Source: an uncultured bacterium (GTDB lineage Bacteria; Actinomycetota; Coriobacteriia; Coriobacteriales; Coriobacteriaceae). Taken from it: a DNA stretch of 54,978 nucleotides. The translations under genes were made by a program, and so were the position numbers. This document shows positions 1 through 7,984 of this stretch, one piece after another. Under the pieces are notes generated by a model that ran no database searches, was not told the DNA's origin, and saw nothing but the letters and a program-made list of their open reading frames with translations. The stretch lies in assembly GCA_905215445.1 (NCBI GenBank), contig CAJMPZ010000008.1, positions 1 to 54,978 on the forward strand, read 5' to 3'. Position 1 is the stretch's first letter; each line of letters starts with the position of its first letter.

Positions 1-36
1 AAATATCAAAGTAAGAGATTTCGATTGTATATTTGA

Positions 37-1398
37 TTCTACGGGTACCCATATGTTATCGTCTGCATCGCGCACACGCTCAACGCCAAGACCTTTGCCG
101 CAAAGCTCGTTGGGGTCGATACACTGGTCGCGGGCCACGAGCACATCAACTTAGACGAAAACGTGACGGGGGCCGACGGCAAGCCGGTCCGCGTCGTCGA
201 GGCAGGCAGCGCCTTTGCCGAGGTTGGTCTGCTTTCCATTCCCTATGAGTACGACACCAGGGGTACCGAAACCACCAACGACGACATGGTGACGGTCTCC
301 GCAGGCGACAGCGACGAGAAGCTCTACACCGCCAAGGACGTCGACGACCTTTTGGCAGACTCTAACAACCAGAACATCCTTGACGAGGTTCGCAACAACA
401 AAATCAAGCCACTCGACGATGCCTTTGAAAGCGAATCGAACAAGGTGCTCGGCACATCCTCCACCAACTATTTCTACGGCGAGGACGCCGCGGGTACGCA
501 TGGCTGGGAGATGGTGCGCACCACCGATCTGCGCCCCAGCAAGGAAGGCGATACCACCAAGGCCCAGACCATCGGCCACGTGATTTGCGGCTCCTATCTT
601 TCCCTGACGGGCGCGGACCCTGGCCTGACGAGCGCGGACCTTGCTATTGAGAACGCTGGCGGCATCCGCGGCGGCATCGCGGCGGGAAACGTGACCGCCG
701 GCGACGTCATCGCCATCTCGCCCTACGGCAACACCTTGGAGACCTGGACCATGACCGGCGCGGACTTCCTCGCAGCGCTTGAGCACTCGTTGGAAATTAG
801 CGACAAATGCAATGACAGCTACGAACTTCAACAAGCCTACGTCGCAGCCGGCCACACCGAGCAGGAAGCCCAAGACATGTACAAGTGGCCCGACGACTCC
901 GGCAGCGTTCTTTCCTTTGGCGGCATCAACGTAACAATCGACTGGACGCAGTCTGAAGGCAAGCGCATCGTGAGTGCCACGCTCACCAAAGACGGCAGCA
1001 CGCTCGACCCCGCCAAGACCTATACCGTCGCCACCAACAACTACATCATCACCAACACGACCGACTTCCCCACCTTCGCAAACGCCAAGAAGCTCACCGA
1101 GTGGGGTACGTGCGAGGCAGCGCTGAGGGCATTGATCGGGCAGGACGACTGGGAGCACAAGGTGGCCTCGCTCGCGGGCACCATCAGCTTTAGCTCCGCT
1201 GAGAGCCCCGCACCCCATCCGACCCCAACGCCTGAGCCCTCACCCAAACCCGGCACGACGACCACGCAGATCACCACCAAGAAGACGGCCGGTAAGCTTG
1301 CCGCAACGGGAGACCGTACGCCGACCGTGGTCGGCGCATGCCTTATCGGCGGCATCGTCATCATCGTTCTCGGCATTATCTGGAAGCGCCGCCGCTAA
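37..1398 (+). CDS. 5'-nucleotidase family surface protein, N-terminus missing
   Basis: This is the back part of a secreted 5'-nucleotidase/2',3'-cyclic phosphodiesterase-type enzyme, which releases phosphate from nucleotides outside the cell. The frame opens after a stop at 34-36. The GVDTLVAGHEHI stretch matches the last metal-binding motif (GHxH) of the calcineurin-like domain. The 5'-nucleotidase C-terminal domain follows, with AIENAGGIRGG and SPYGNTLETW at bases 640-760. The tail has a Pro/Thr-rich linker, an LAATG sortase-type motif near 1300, a hydrophobic segment and KRRR, so the protein should be wall-anchored. The signal peptide and most of the metal-binding domain are absent. Either the window starts at a contig edge or junction, or the gene is broken. 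The family call is firm; the intactness is unknown. Confidence 0.8.
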   Translation, partial: FYGYPYVIVCIAHTLNAKTFAAKLVGVDTLVAGHEHINLDENVTGADGKPVRVVEAGSAFAEVGLLSIPYEYDTRGTETTNDDMVTVSAGDSDEKLYTAKDVDDLLADSNNQNILDEVRNNKIKPLDDAFESESNKVLGTSSTNYFYGEDAAGTHGWEMVRTTDLRPSKEGDTTKAQTIGHVICGSYLSLTGADPGLTSADLAIENAGGIRGGIAAGNVTAGDVIAISPYGNTLETWTMTGADFLAALEHSLEISDKCNDSYELQQAYVAAGHTEQEAQDMYKWPDDSGSVLSFGGINVTIDWTQSEGKRIVSATLTKDGSTLDPAKTYTVATNNYIITNTTDFPTFANAKKLTEWGTCEAALRALIGQDDWEHKVASLAGTISFSSAESPAPHPTPTPEPSPKPGTTTTQITTKKTAGKLAATGDRTPTVVGACLIGGIVIIVLGIIWKRRR

Positions 1399-1449
1399 GC
1401 TACACCGCCGGGCCTTGCAGCCCCGCCGTACAAACCTTATATCGAGCGC

Positions 1450-1483
1450 AAAAGCCCGTCCGAATGTGATCGGACGGGCTTTT
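1450..1483 (+). terminator. Intrinsic terminator after the 5'-nucleotidase
   Basis: The inverted repeat AGCCCGTCCG / CGGACGGGCT has an 8-nt loop and is followed by TTTT. It lies 52 bases after the stop codon. Confidence 0.85.
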
Positions 1484-1526
1484 GGTGGGTATCATGGTTG
1501 GACGATCATGAGGAGGTTTTCCCAAC

Positions 1527-2294
1527 ATGGAATTGTTTGAACCGATTCTTCATTTCTTTGAACAACGGTGGGTCCACAACATCATCTGGGCCGGCATCTT
1601 GGTAATAGGCACCGCCATCGCCACCAAGGTCGTATCCAAGACCCTGCGCCACCTGCTCAACCGCGACGACAACCCGCTTCCGGCATCGAGTATCTTCATC
1701 AACATTGCGCGCGCCGTCATCTGGATGATCGGCGGCAGCTTTATCCTCGACAACTGCTTTGGCATTAACGCAAACGCCCTCGTCGCCGCTCTTGGCGTCG
1801 GCGGCATCGCCATCTCGCTCGGCTTTCAGGACACGCTCTCAAACCTTATCGGCGGCATGCAGGTAACCTTTATGGGCATCATCAAGCCCGGCGACAATAT
1901 CGAAGTCGGTGGCGTGTCGGGCGTGGTCCAGGACATCACCTGGCGTCATACGACCATCGAGGACGCCTGCGGGCAGACCATCATCGTCCCCAACTCAAAT
2001 ATCTCCAAGAACACGCTCGTGCATCTCATGCCCTTTGGGCGTGTGGCTGTGCCCGTTGCCGTAAAGGACACATCCAAGTGGGCCTCGCTCGACGCGCTGG
2101 CAGACGAGCTGACCAGCGCCACCAAGGCCGCCGTGCTTCCCATCTCGAGCTTTGACAAGGAGCCCTACGTGCTCTTTAGCGAGATCGGCGACTTTGGCAT
2201 TAAGGGCAAGATCATCTTTATCGTCAGCGACGACAGCACCACTTTCACGGCGGCCGACGCCTGCATTCGCGCCATCGCCCCCATCATCGCCTAA
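1527..2294 (+). CDS. MscS-family mechanosensitive ion channel
   Basis: Small-conductance mechanosensitive channel, a membrane pore that opens under tension and releases solutes on osmotic downshock. The 255-aa protein has two hydrophobic helices (about residues 15-35 and 55-78). A Gly/Ala-rich pore helix follows (VAALGVGGIAISLGFQ, about 88-105), then the soluble beta domain with GDNIEVGGVSGVVQDI and the VPNSNI motif typical of MscS. The AGGAGG ribosome site at 1511-1516 fixes the start. The gene is monocistronic, between two terminators. It is slightly shorter than E. coli MscS (286 aa), with a shorter C-terminal domain. The family assignment is confident; conductance type and gating tension cannot be read from the sequence. 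Confidence 0.92.
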   Translation: MELFEPILHFFEQRWVHNIIWAGILVIGTAIATKVVSKTLRHLLNRDDNPLPASSIFINIARAVIWMIGGSFILDNCFGINANALVAALGVGGIAISLGFQDTLSNLIGGMQVTFMGIIKPGDNIEVGGVSGVVQDITWRHTTIEDACGQTIIVPNSNISKNTLVHLMPFGRVAVPVAVKDTSKWASLDALADELTSATKAAVLPISSFDKEPYVLFSEIGDFGIKGKIIFIVSDDSTTFTAADACIRAIAPIIA

Positions 2295-2333
2295 ACCACC
2301 ACAAAGGGGACAGGCACCTTTGTGGTGGTTTTC
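2294..2333 (+). terminator. Terminator / palindromic intergenic repeat
   Basis: Arms of 14 bp (AACCACCACAAAGG / CCTTTGTGGTGGTT) enclose GGACAGGCA and are followed by TTTT. It serves as the terminator of the MscS gene. Its core resembles the palindrome at 50940-50968. Confidence 0.8.
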
Positions 2334-2386
2334 ATTCGTGGTACCATGGTTCATATAGTTGTTTAAACGACTAAGGGAGCAAAACT

Positions 2387-4303
2387 ATGGAAGAGGCCTA
2401 TCGTCAAGCACGCAAGCGCGGCGAGCAAGGACGTCGACGCGCCATTAGTCAAAGCGAGCATCCGTACCTTACGGACCTCGATAGCTTGGTTGCCCAGCTC
2501 CCCTTGGGCCAGCGAGAGAATGTCGGCCTGAGAGACATTCCGCTCGAAATGGTCGTCGGCACGGTTACCAAGGGCCGTCAGTCGGCCTTTTCATGCAACT
2601 TTATGCCCTTGCTGCCGTTTAGCACGGAGTTCGCCCGCAAGTGGTCCAACCTCTACGACATCCAGGTGACCGAGGGCTATCGCGATCCCGTCATCGTCAC
2701 CGAGTTCATGCATCGGTTTTACGTCCAAGAGGGCAACAAGCGCGTCAGTGTCCTCAAATTCCTGGACGCCCCGACGGTTTCGGCCAAGGTCACCCGTCTC
2801 TACCCCGGCACGTGGGATTCCGTCGAAAGCCGCCTGTACGGTGAGTTCTGCGCGTTTTGGCGCGTCTGCCCCCTATACGAGATCGAGTTCTCGCGCGAGG
2901 GAAGCTACGAGACGCTCGCCAAGATGCTCGGTCAGGACCTTATCGAAAAATGGCCGCAGAAAAAGGTCGACTACCTGCGCCACACCTTCCTACTCTTTAA
3001 GCGCGCCTACTTTCGCGCGGGCGGCGACCACCTGGACATTACGCCCGCAGACGCCATGCTCGTCTACCTCAATGTGTACAACCAGGACCGCCTGCTGGAT
3101 ACGCCGACGGATATCGTCGTAAACCGCCTGTGTAAGATTTGGCGTGAGCTGGTCATTGCCGGCAAGAATAACGAGGACAAGGTCGATCTTGTCGAAGCAC
3201 CGAGCGTCGATGAGGAAGAGTCGCCCGCCAAGTCCACCTCCGGCGTGCTCAACTTCTTTATGGGCAAGACCGTCTATTCGGCGGCCAATCCCCTGCGCAT
3301 CGCCTTTATCCATGAGTTCCCCTGTGCGACGTCGAGCTGGGACAGCCTGCACGACCAAGGGCGTCAGTATCTCGATGAGCACTTTGGCGGTATCGTGCGC
3401 ACCGAGGCGTTCGAGGACTGCCACGATCCGGACGTGTTCTACGCCGCCGTGGAAACGGCTGTCAAACATGGAGACAGCGTCATCTTCTCGACCTCGCACC
3501 GCCTGATGGAATACACGCTCAGGGCTGCCGTTGAGTATCCCCAGGTTCGGTTCCTCAACTGCTCTATCGGCCTTCCCCACCAAAGCGTCCGTTCGTACTT
3601 TGGCAAGATGTACGAGGCCAAGTTCCTCCTGGGCGCCCTTGCCGCCAGCATGGCGGACAACCACCGCATCGGTTACCACGCGTCGGTCTTCGCCTCGGGC
3701 GCACTCAGCGAGATCAACGCCTTTGCGATTGGAGCCTCGCTACTCGATCCCCGTGCGCAAATTATCCTGACCTGGGGCGATGTGCCCGCCGGTGGCCTTG
3801 CCGAGGCCATGTGCCGCGAAGGCGTAAGCGTCATGTCCGGCGCCGACATGTCAAAGCCGCTCGAAGACCCCACGGCCTACGGACTCCACCGCTTGGTCGA
3901 TGGCAAGGTTGCCGGCATTGCCATGCCGGTATGGAACTGGGGCCGTTACTACGAGCTTATCGTGCGAAGCCTGCTGCATGGCACCTGGGATGAGACCAGT
4001 GACGACAGCCAGGTTCGCGCCGTCAACTACTGGTATGGCATGAGTTCGGGCGTTATCGATATTCGCTACGCTCCAGGCCTGCCCTATCAGACGCGCAAGC
4101 TCGTTCAGCTACTGCGCAATGGCATTGTCGAGGGCTCCATCAATCCATTTGGCGGCGAGCTCCATAGCCAAGACGGCGTGGTGCAGATCGAGGGCTTTCC
4201 CCCACTGCCGAGCACTCAAATCGTCGAGATGGACTGGTTGGCCGACAACGTGGTGGGCACCATTCCGCAGCCCAACGATGAGCCGAAGGTCCACGCCCTA
4301 TGA
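2387..4303 (+). CDS. Cytosolic BMP-like ligand-binding protein with ParB-like N-terminal region
   Basis: A 638-aa protein in two parts. Residues about 20-150 contain LRDIPLEMVVGTVTKGRQ and VQEGNKRVSVLKFL, which look like a ParB/Srx-type fold (EGNKR resembles the GERR/GNHR box). Residues about 300-600 match the basic membrane protein (BMP, PF02608) fold of nucleoside-binding proteins of ABC transporters, for example IRIAFIHEF and the stretch QVRFLNCSIGLPHQSVRSYF. There is no signal peptide or lipobox, so this is not a normal extracytoplasmic binding protein. It overlaps the next gene by 4 bases (ATGA), which implies co-translation with a metallophosphoesterase. A cytosolic nucleoside sensor is possible; its function is unknown. 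Confidence 0.7.
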   Translation: MEEAYRQARKRGEQGRRRAISQSEHPYLTDLDSLVAQLPLGQRENVGLRDIPLEMVVGTVTKGRQSAFSCNFMPLLPFSTEFARKWSNLYDIQVTEGYRDPVIVTEFMHRFYVQEGNKRVSVLKFLDAPTVSAKVTRLYPGTWDSVESRLYGEFCAFWRVCPLYEIEFSREGSYETLAKMLGQDLIEKWPQKKVDYLRHTFLLFKRAYFRAGGDHLDITPADAMLVYLNVYNQDRLLDTPTDIVVNRLCKIWRELVIAGKNNEDKVDLVEAPSVDEEESPAKSTSGVLNFFMGKTVYSAANPLRIAFIHEFPCATSSWDSLHDQGRQYLDEHFGGIVRTEAFEDCHDPDVFYAAVETAVKHGDSVIFSTSHRLMEYTLRAAVEYPQVRFLNCSIGLPHQSVRSYFGKMYEAKFLLGALAASMADNHRIGYHASVFASGALSEINAFAIGASLLDPRAQIILTWGDVPAGGLAEAMCREGVSVMSGADMSKPLEDPTAYGLHRLVDGKVAGIAMPVWNWGRYYELIVRSLLHGTWDETSDDSQVRAVNYWYGMSSGVIDIRYAPGLPYQTRKLVQLLRNGIVEGSINPFGGELHSQDGVVQIEGFPPLPSTQIVEMDWLADNVVGTIPQPNDEPKVHAL

Positions 4304-5010
4304 AAATCCTTGCCATAGCCGATACCGAAGAACGATGCCTATGGGAGTGCTTTCGCAAGGAACGCTTTGAGGGTGTCGACCTGATTTTGTCCGCTGGCGA
4401 TCTGGACCCGGATTATCTTGAGTTCTTGGTCACCGTCATCAACAAACCGCTCATCTACGTTCGCGGCAATCACGATGACCGCTACGCGCGTCATGCACCA
4501 GGCGGCTGTATCTGTGTCGAAGACTCCGTTTACGTGTATCGCGGCGTCCGCATTGCGGGGCTTGGCGGCTCCATGCGCTACCGAGATGGCGCCAACATGT
4601 ACACCGAGCGCGAGATGGCCAAGCGCGTGCGCAAGCTGTCACGCAAAGTGAGGATGGTCGGCGGCTGCGACATCCTGCTGACCCATGCGCCCGCCGCCGG
4701 CATGGGCGATCTGGATGATCTGCCACATCGAGGATTTGAATGCTTTAACACAGCGCTCGAATCCTGGAATCCCGACTACATGGTGCACGGGCATGTGCAC
4801 CAATGCTATGGTCGCGACTTTCAGCGTGAGCGTCAACATGCATGCGGGGCAATGATCATCAACGCCAGCGGATATACGCAGTTTGAGCTCGACCAGACGC
4901 GCTACCCCATCCGTGGCTGGCAGGCAGCCTGGCTCAACTCACAAACCATGCGCCGCGAGCTCAAGCGCCACGAGGCCATCGAGTCCTCAACCGCCAGAAC
5001 ACCCTGGTAA
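4300..5010 (+). CDS. Calcineurin-like metallophosphoesterase
   Basis: A 236-aa phosphoesterase of the YfcE/MPP superfamily, expected to use two metal ions to hydrolyse a phosphoester; the substrate is unknown. Visible motifs are GDLD (about residues 33-36), GNHDD (about 56-60), THAP (about 128-131) and HGHVH (about 168-172). The first motif is unusual: ADTEE near residue 8, where family members normally have D-x-H, so one metal-ligand His appears to be Glu. It is translationally coupled to the BMP-like gene through an ATGA overlap, which suggests the two act together. The superfamily call is strong; activity needs testing because of the altered first motif. Confidence 0.85.
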   Translation: MKILAIADTEERCLWECFRKERFEGVDLILSAGDLDPDYLEFLVTVINKPLIYVRGNHDDRYARHAPGGCICVEDSVYVYRGVRIAGLGGSMRYRDGANMYTEREMAKRVRKLSRKVRMVGGCDILLTHAPAAGMGDLDDLPHRGFECFNTALESWNPDYMVHGHVHQCYGRDFQRERQHACGAMIINASGYTQFELDQTRYPIRGWQAAWLNSQTMRRELKRHEAIESSTARTPW

Positions 5011-5049
5011 CTACCTCAAAGGGGTCACTGCCCCCTTTGAGGCAGTTTT
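5011..5049 (+). terminator. Terminator of the BMP-like/phosphoesterase operon
   Basis: Near-perfect stem CTACCTCAAAGGGG / CCCCTTTGAGGCAG followed by TTTT, starting right after the stop codon. Confidence 0.8.
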
Positions 5050-5060
5050 GACGCGATAGC

Positions 5061-5100
5061 AAGAAACCCGGTCCTGCACGAGACAGAACCGGGTTTCTTT
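5061..5100 (-). terminator. Terminator of rplA, probably bidirectional
   Basis: Stem AAGAAACCCGGT / ACCGGGTTTCTT with a 15-nt loop and a T-run on both strands. It lies between convergent genes, 35 bases beyond the rplA stop. Confidence 0.85.
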
Positions 5101-5135
5101 AGCAATGCTTGCTTTGCTCAGGCAGTAACTAAAAG

Positions 5136-5843
5136 TTACTCAGCCAGGAAGTCACGCTGGATAGCGGGATCGACCTTGACGCCAGGGCCCATGGTGGAAG
5201 ACACGGAGATAGACTTGACGTACTTGCCCTTAGCAGAAGAGGGCTTGACGCGCAGGATCTCGGTGTACAGGGCGGCGTAGTTCTCGACGAGCTGCTGCTC
5301 GGAGAAGGACTTCTTGCCCAGGGGCACGTGGCAGATGCCGTAGCGGTCGGCGCGATACTCAACGCGGCCGGCCTTGAGCTCGGAGACCATCTTGGCGACG
5401 TCCATGGTCACGGTGCCGAGCTTGGGGTTCGGCATGAGGCCACGGGGACCAAGGATCTTACCGATGCGGCCAACCTTGGCCATCATGTTCGGCGTAGCGA
5501 TAGCGGCGTCGAAGTTGATCTCGCCCTTCTGAATCTGGGCGACGAGCTCGTCGGAACCGATGATGTCGGCGCCGGCAGCCTCGGCCTCGCGAGCCTTCTC
5601 GCCCTCGGCGAAGACGGCAACACGAATGGTCTTGCCGGTGCCGTGGGGCAGGGAGATGGAACCACGAATGTTCTGGTCAGCCTTACGAGTATCGACGCCC
5701 AGACGGAAGTGGGCCTCGACGGTCTCGTCGAACTTGGCGGTGTCGAGCTCCTTGATGAGCTTGGCAGCCTGAAGGGGGGTGTAGAGCGTGGCGCGGTCGA
5801 TCTTCTCGGCAGCGGCGTTATAGCTCTTACCATGCTTAGCCAT
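5136..5843 (-). CDS. rplA: Ribosomal protein L1
   Basis: 50S subunit protein L1, which binds 23S rRNA at the L1 stalk and usually represses its own operon by binding the mRNA. 235 aa, the normal length. It carries the L1 signature around FDETVEAHFRLGVDTRKADQ and the GRIGKILGPRGLMPNPKLGT block. An upstream ATG at 5849 sits too close to the AGGAGG box (about 2 bases), so the ATG at 5843, with about 8 bases of spacing, is chosen. It lies downstream of rplK as in most bacteria. The 110-base gap to rplK contains a GC-rich hairpin that could be an L1-binding or attenuator site, but this is not demonstrable here. Confidence 0.97.
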   Translation of the reverse strand: MAKHGKSYNAAAEKIDRATLYTPLQAAKLIKELDTAKFDETVEAHFRLGVDTRKADQNIRGSISLPHGTGKTIRVAVFAEGEKAREAEAAGADIIGSDELVAQIQKGEINFDAAIATPNMMAKVGRIGKILGPRGLMPNPKLGTVTMDVAKMVSELKAGRVEYRADRYGICHVPLGKKSFSEQQLVENYAALYTEILRVKPSSAKGKYVKSISVSSTMGPGVKVDPAIQRDFLAE

Positions 5844-5960
5844 GTGCATTACCTCCTGTGGTTAAACGGGCGTGAGCCCTCCCACATCGTATCGTGTGCC
5901 CTATTGCACACATTTAACGGGCGCCCCGGTTGGAGCACCCGTCATTACCTAAAGAAATCG

Positions 5961-6389
5961 CTACTCAGCGATGGTGACGCCCATGGAACGGGCGGTACCG
6001 GCGATGATCTTCTTGGCGGCGTCAATGTCGTTGGCATTGAGGTCCGGCATCTTGATCTCGGCGATCTTGGTGAGCTGCTCCTGGGAGAGCTGGCCAACCT
6101 TGTCGGCCTGGGGCTTAGCGGAACCAGACTTGAGGTTCAGCTCCTTCTTGATGAGGTGAGCCGCCGGCGGGGTCTTGGTGATGAAGGAGAAGGACTTATC
6201 CTCGTAGACAGAAATCTCAACGGGGATGATGTCGCCCTTCTTGTCCTGCGTCTCGGCGTTAAAGGCCTGGCAGAACTGCATGATGTTCACGCCAGCAGCG
6301 CCCAGGGCGGGGCCGACGGGAGGAGCGGGGTTAGCTGCACCAGCAGGAATCTGGAGCTTAATGACGTTGGCAACCTTCTTCTCAGCCAT
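5961..6389 (-). CDS. rplK: Ribosomal protein L11
   Basis: 50S protein L11, part of the GTPase-associated centre and required for the stringent response with RelA. It has the usual signature: a Pro-rich N-terminal domain (LQIPAGAANPAPPVGPALG) and a C-terminal rRNA-binding domain ending in GTARSMGV. Two ATGs lie upstream in frame, but AAAGGA is 6 bases before the ATG at 6389, which gives the standard 142 aa. It sits in the conserved secE-nusG-rplK-rplA order. There is nothing unusual in the sequence. Confidence 0.97.
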   Translation of the reverse strand: MAEKKVANVIKLQIPAGAANPAPPVGPALGAAGVNIMQFCQAFNAETQDKKGDIIPVEISVYEDKSFSFITKTPPAAHLIKKELNLKSGSAKPQADKVGQLSQEQLTKIAEIKMPDLNANDIDAAKKIIAGTARSMGVTIAE

Positions 6390-6511
6390 GGTCATTCCTT
6401 TCAAATCACGAGTGTGAAGTAGTACTTGCTATATCGTAAGCACGCACGTGTTAGAAGCACTCCTGAGATGAGCAGTCACAGAAGAAGCACGCTCGCGCGA
6501 ACGGACAAAAC

Positions 6512-7048
6512 TTAAGCGATGACAGCGACCTGGTTAAAGTCGAGCTCGACCGGCGTCTCGCGGCCAAAGATCATCAGCGTGACCTTGAGCTTGCCTGCCT
6601 CGGTGTTAACCTCGGAGACCTTGCCATCAAAGTCGGTAAGCGGGCCATCGGTAACGCGGACGGACGTGCCGACCTCAATATCAACCGACGTACGCTTGGG
6701 CGAATCGCCCTTACCGGGACGACGAGTCATCTTATTGTACTCGTCGCGGGAAAGCGGAGCGGGCTTGCCGTTGCCGCCCAGGAAACCGGTGACACCGGGC
6801 GTGTTACGAACACACGTCCAGGCATCGTCATCCATCTCCATGCGAACCAGGACATAACCCGGGAAGATCTTAGAATCCTTGGTCTCGCGCTTGCCACCCT
6901 CTTTGATCTCGGTGACGCGCTCCATAGGAATCTCGATATCAAAGATACGGTCCTGCATGCCCATGGTCTCGATGCGATGCTCGAGATCGGACTTAACACG
7001 GTTCTCGTATCCAGAGTAAGTGTGAACGACGTACCAACGCTTAGACAT
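6512..7048 (-). CDS. nusG: Transcription termination/antitermination factor NusG
   Basis: NusG binds RNA polymerase and modulates pausing, Rho termination and coupling to the ribosome. 178 aa, with the NGN domain from WYVVHTYSGYE at the start to the middle (FPGYVLVRMEMDDDAW). The C-terminal KOW domain contains VRVTDGPLTDFDGKV and the usual FGRETPVELDF ending. It starts 3 bases after the secE stop, with GAGGGG upstream, so secE and nusG are co-translated. No acidic insertion of the kind seen in some actinobacterial NusG proteins is present. Confidence 0.97.
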   Translation of the reverse strand: MSKRWYVVHTYSGYENRVKSDLEHRIETMGMQDRIFDIEIPMERVTEIKEGGKRETKDSKIFPGYVLVRMEMDDDAWTCVRNTPGVTGFLGGNGKPAPLSRDEYNKMTRRPGKGDSPKRTSVDIEVGTSVRVTDGPLTDFDGKVSEVNTEAGKLKVTLMIFGRETPVELDFNQVAVIA

Positions 7049-7051
7049 GGT

Positions 7052-7390
7052 TTAGCCCCTCAATCCGGAGAACAGAGCAAGAGCCTCGCCAAAGCCAGCA
7101 TCGAGCAGAGCGATGACGACGCCGACAACGACCAGAGAAGCGCAAACGACGACCGAGTAGTTCACGAGCTCCTTCTTGTCGGGCCACGTGACACGCTTCA
7201 TCTCGGACTTCACCGAAGCGAAATACTTCTTGGTACGGGCGAAGAAACCAGGCTTCTCGTTCTTCTTAGACTTCGCAGCCTTCTCGCTCTTCTTGGCAAC
7301 GGCCTTCTTGGCCTCAACCTTGGAGTTGGCGGCAGCTTTGTTGGCAGGCGCCTGCTGCTGTGCCTTCTTCTTGTTCTTCTTGTTGGCCAT
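7052..7390 (-). CDS. secE: Preprotein translocase subunit SecE
   Basis: Essential small subunit of the SecYEG channel. 112 aa: an extended Lys/Ala-rich, low-complexity N-terminal region (residues 1-50), the conserved amphipathic region (VKSEMKRVTWPDKKEL, about 65-80) and one transmembrane helix (about 82-105). The basic N-terminal extension is longer than in Bacillus SecE but is common in actinobacteria. It lies downstream of tRNA-Trp and directly before nusG. Confidence 0.95.
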   Translation of the reverse strand: MANKKNKKKAQQQAPANKAAANSKVEAKKAVAKKSEKAAKSKKNEKPGFFARTKKYFASVKSEMKRVTWPDKKELVNYSVVVCASLVVVGVVIALLDAGFGEALALFSGLRG

Positions 7391-7466
7391 TTGGGTTACC
7401 TCCGCGCAATGCGCTTTTACATGAGTAAACCGTAAGCCCCCAAATGGGAGCTTACGGAATAATGAC

Positions 7467-7542
7467 TGGCACGCCAGGAAGGACTCGAACCCTCAACACT
7501 CGGTTTTGGAGACCGATGCTCTACCAATTGAACTACTGGCGT
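7467..7542 (-). tRNA. tRNA-Trp (CCA anticodon)
   Basis: 76 nt with an encoded CCA end. The acceptor stem ACGCCAG pairs with CTGGCGT, the anticodon loop contains CCA, and the T-loop GTTCGAG is present. It sits between rpmG and secE, a classic position. Confidence 0.95.
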
Positions 7543-7555
7543 ATGTAACTAGAGA

Positions 7556-7705
7556 CTAGCGAGTCTCTTTGTGCAGCGTGTGGTGACGGCACCAGGGGCA
7601 ATACTTCTTGATCTCCATACGATCAGGCATGTTCGCCTTGTTCTTGGTGGTCGTATAGTTGCGGCGCTTGCACTCAGTGCACGCAAGAGTAACTAGAGTA
7701 CGCAT
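7556..7705 (-). CDS. rpmG: Ribosomal protein L33
   Basis: A 49-aa 50S subunit protein. Both halves of its zinc ribbon are visible, CTEC (about residues 9-12) and CPWC (about 36-39), so this is the zinc-binding (C+) form rather than the zinc-free paralogue. The ending HHTLHKETR is typical. It follows tuf and precedes tRNA-Trp and secE. A promoter with a TTGACA box lies about 70 bases upstream. Confidence 0.95.
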   Translation of the reverse strand: MRTLVTLACTECKRRNYTTTKNKANMPDRMEIKKYCPWCRHHTLHKETR

Positions 7706-7750
7706 GTATCCTGAACCTTTCATATCCGCCCCGTACGGGCACGAGATGGT

Positions 7751-7780
7751 ACTTTATCAGCTCTGTGTAAGTGCTGTCAA
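7751..7780 (-). promoter_or_regulatory. Promoter of rpmG / tRNA-Trp / secE unit
   Basis: On the minus strand: TTGACA (7780-7775), an 18-bp spacer and TAAAGT (7756-7751). The sequence before the -35 box (GAGGTTTTC) is also found in the tRNA-Tyr promoter at 9582-9611. Confidence 0.65.
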
Positions 7781-7921
7781 TGAAAACCTCGAATCAATTG
7801 GTTCTCGCTGGATCCATTCATATTTGGAACACATCAATGAAGCCAGCGAGATCTAATCGATCCCTCACGCTCGGCTTAAGGGCGAGCGAAGCGTAATCGG
7901 CGGGGAATAAGTCCCGCGTAG

Positions 7922-7957
7922 AAAAGAACCCGGCACCCTATAAGTGCCGGGTTCTCT
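7922..7957 (-). terminator. Terminator of tuf
   Basis: Stem AACCCGGCAC / GTGCCGGGTT with a 7-nt loop and T-rich flanks on the minus strand, just after the tuf stop. Confidence 0.85.
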
Positions 7958-7984
7958 CTAAGTCAGCTATATCAAAGAGCTAAT

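Noticed and set aside
5328..6422. Long plus-strand frame of 364 codons opposite rplA and rplK
   Set aside because: It is the mirror of two certain ribosomal genes. Similar long antisense frames occur opposite tuf, clpC, pepD and the activase because of GC-rich third positions.
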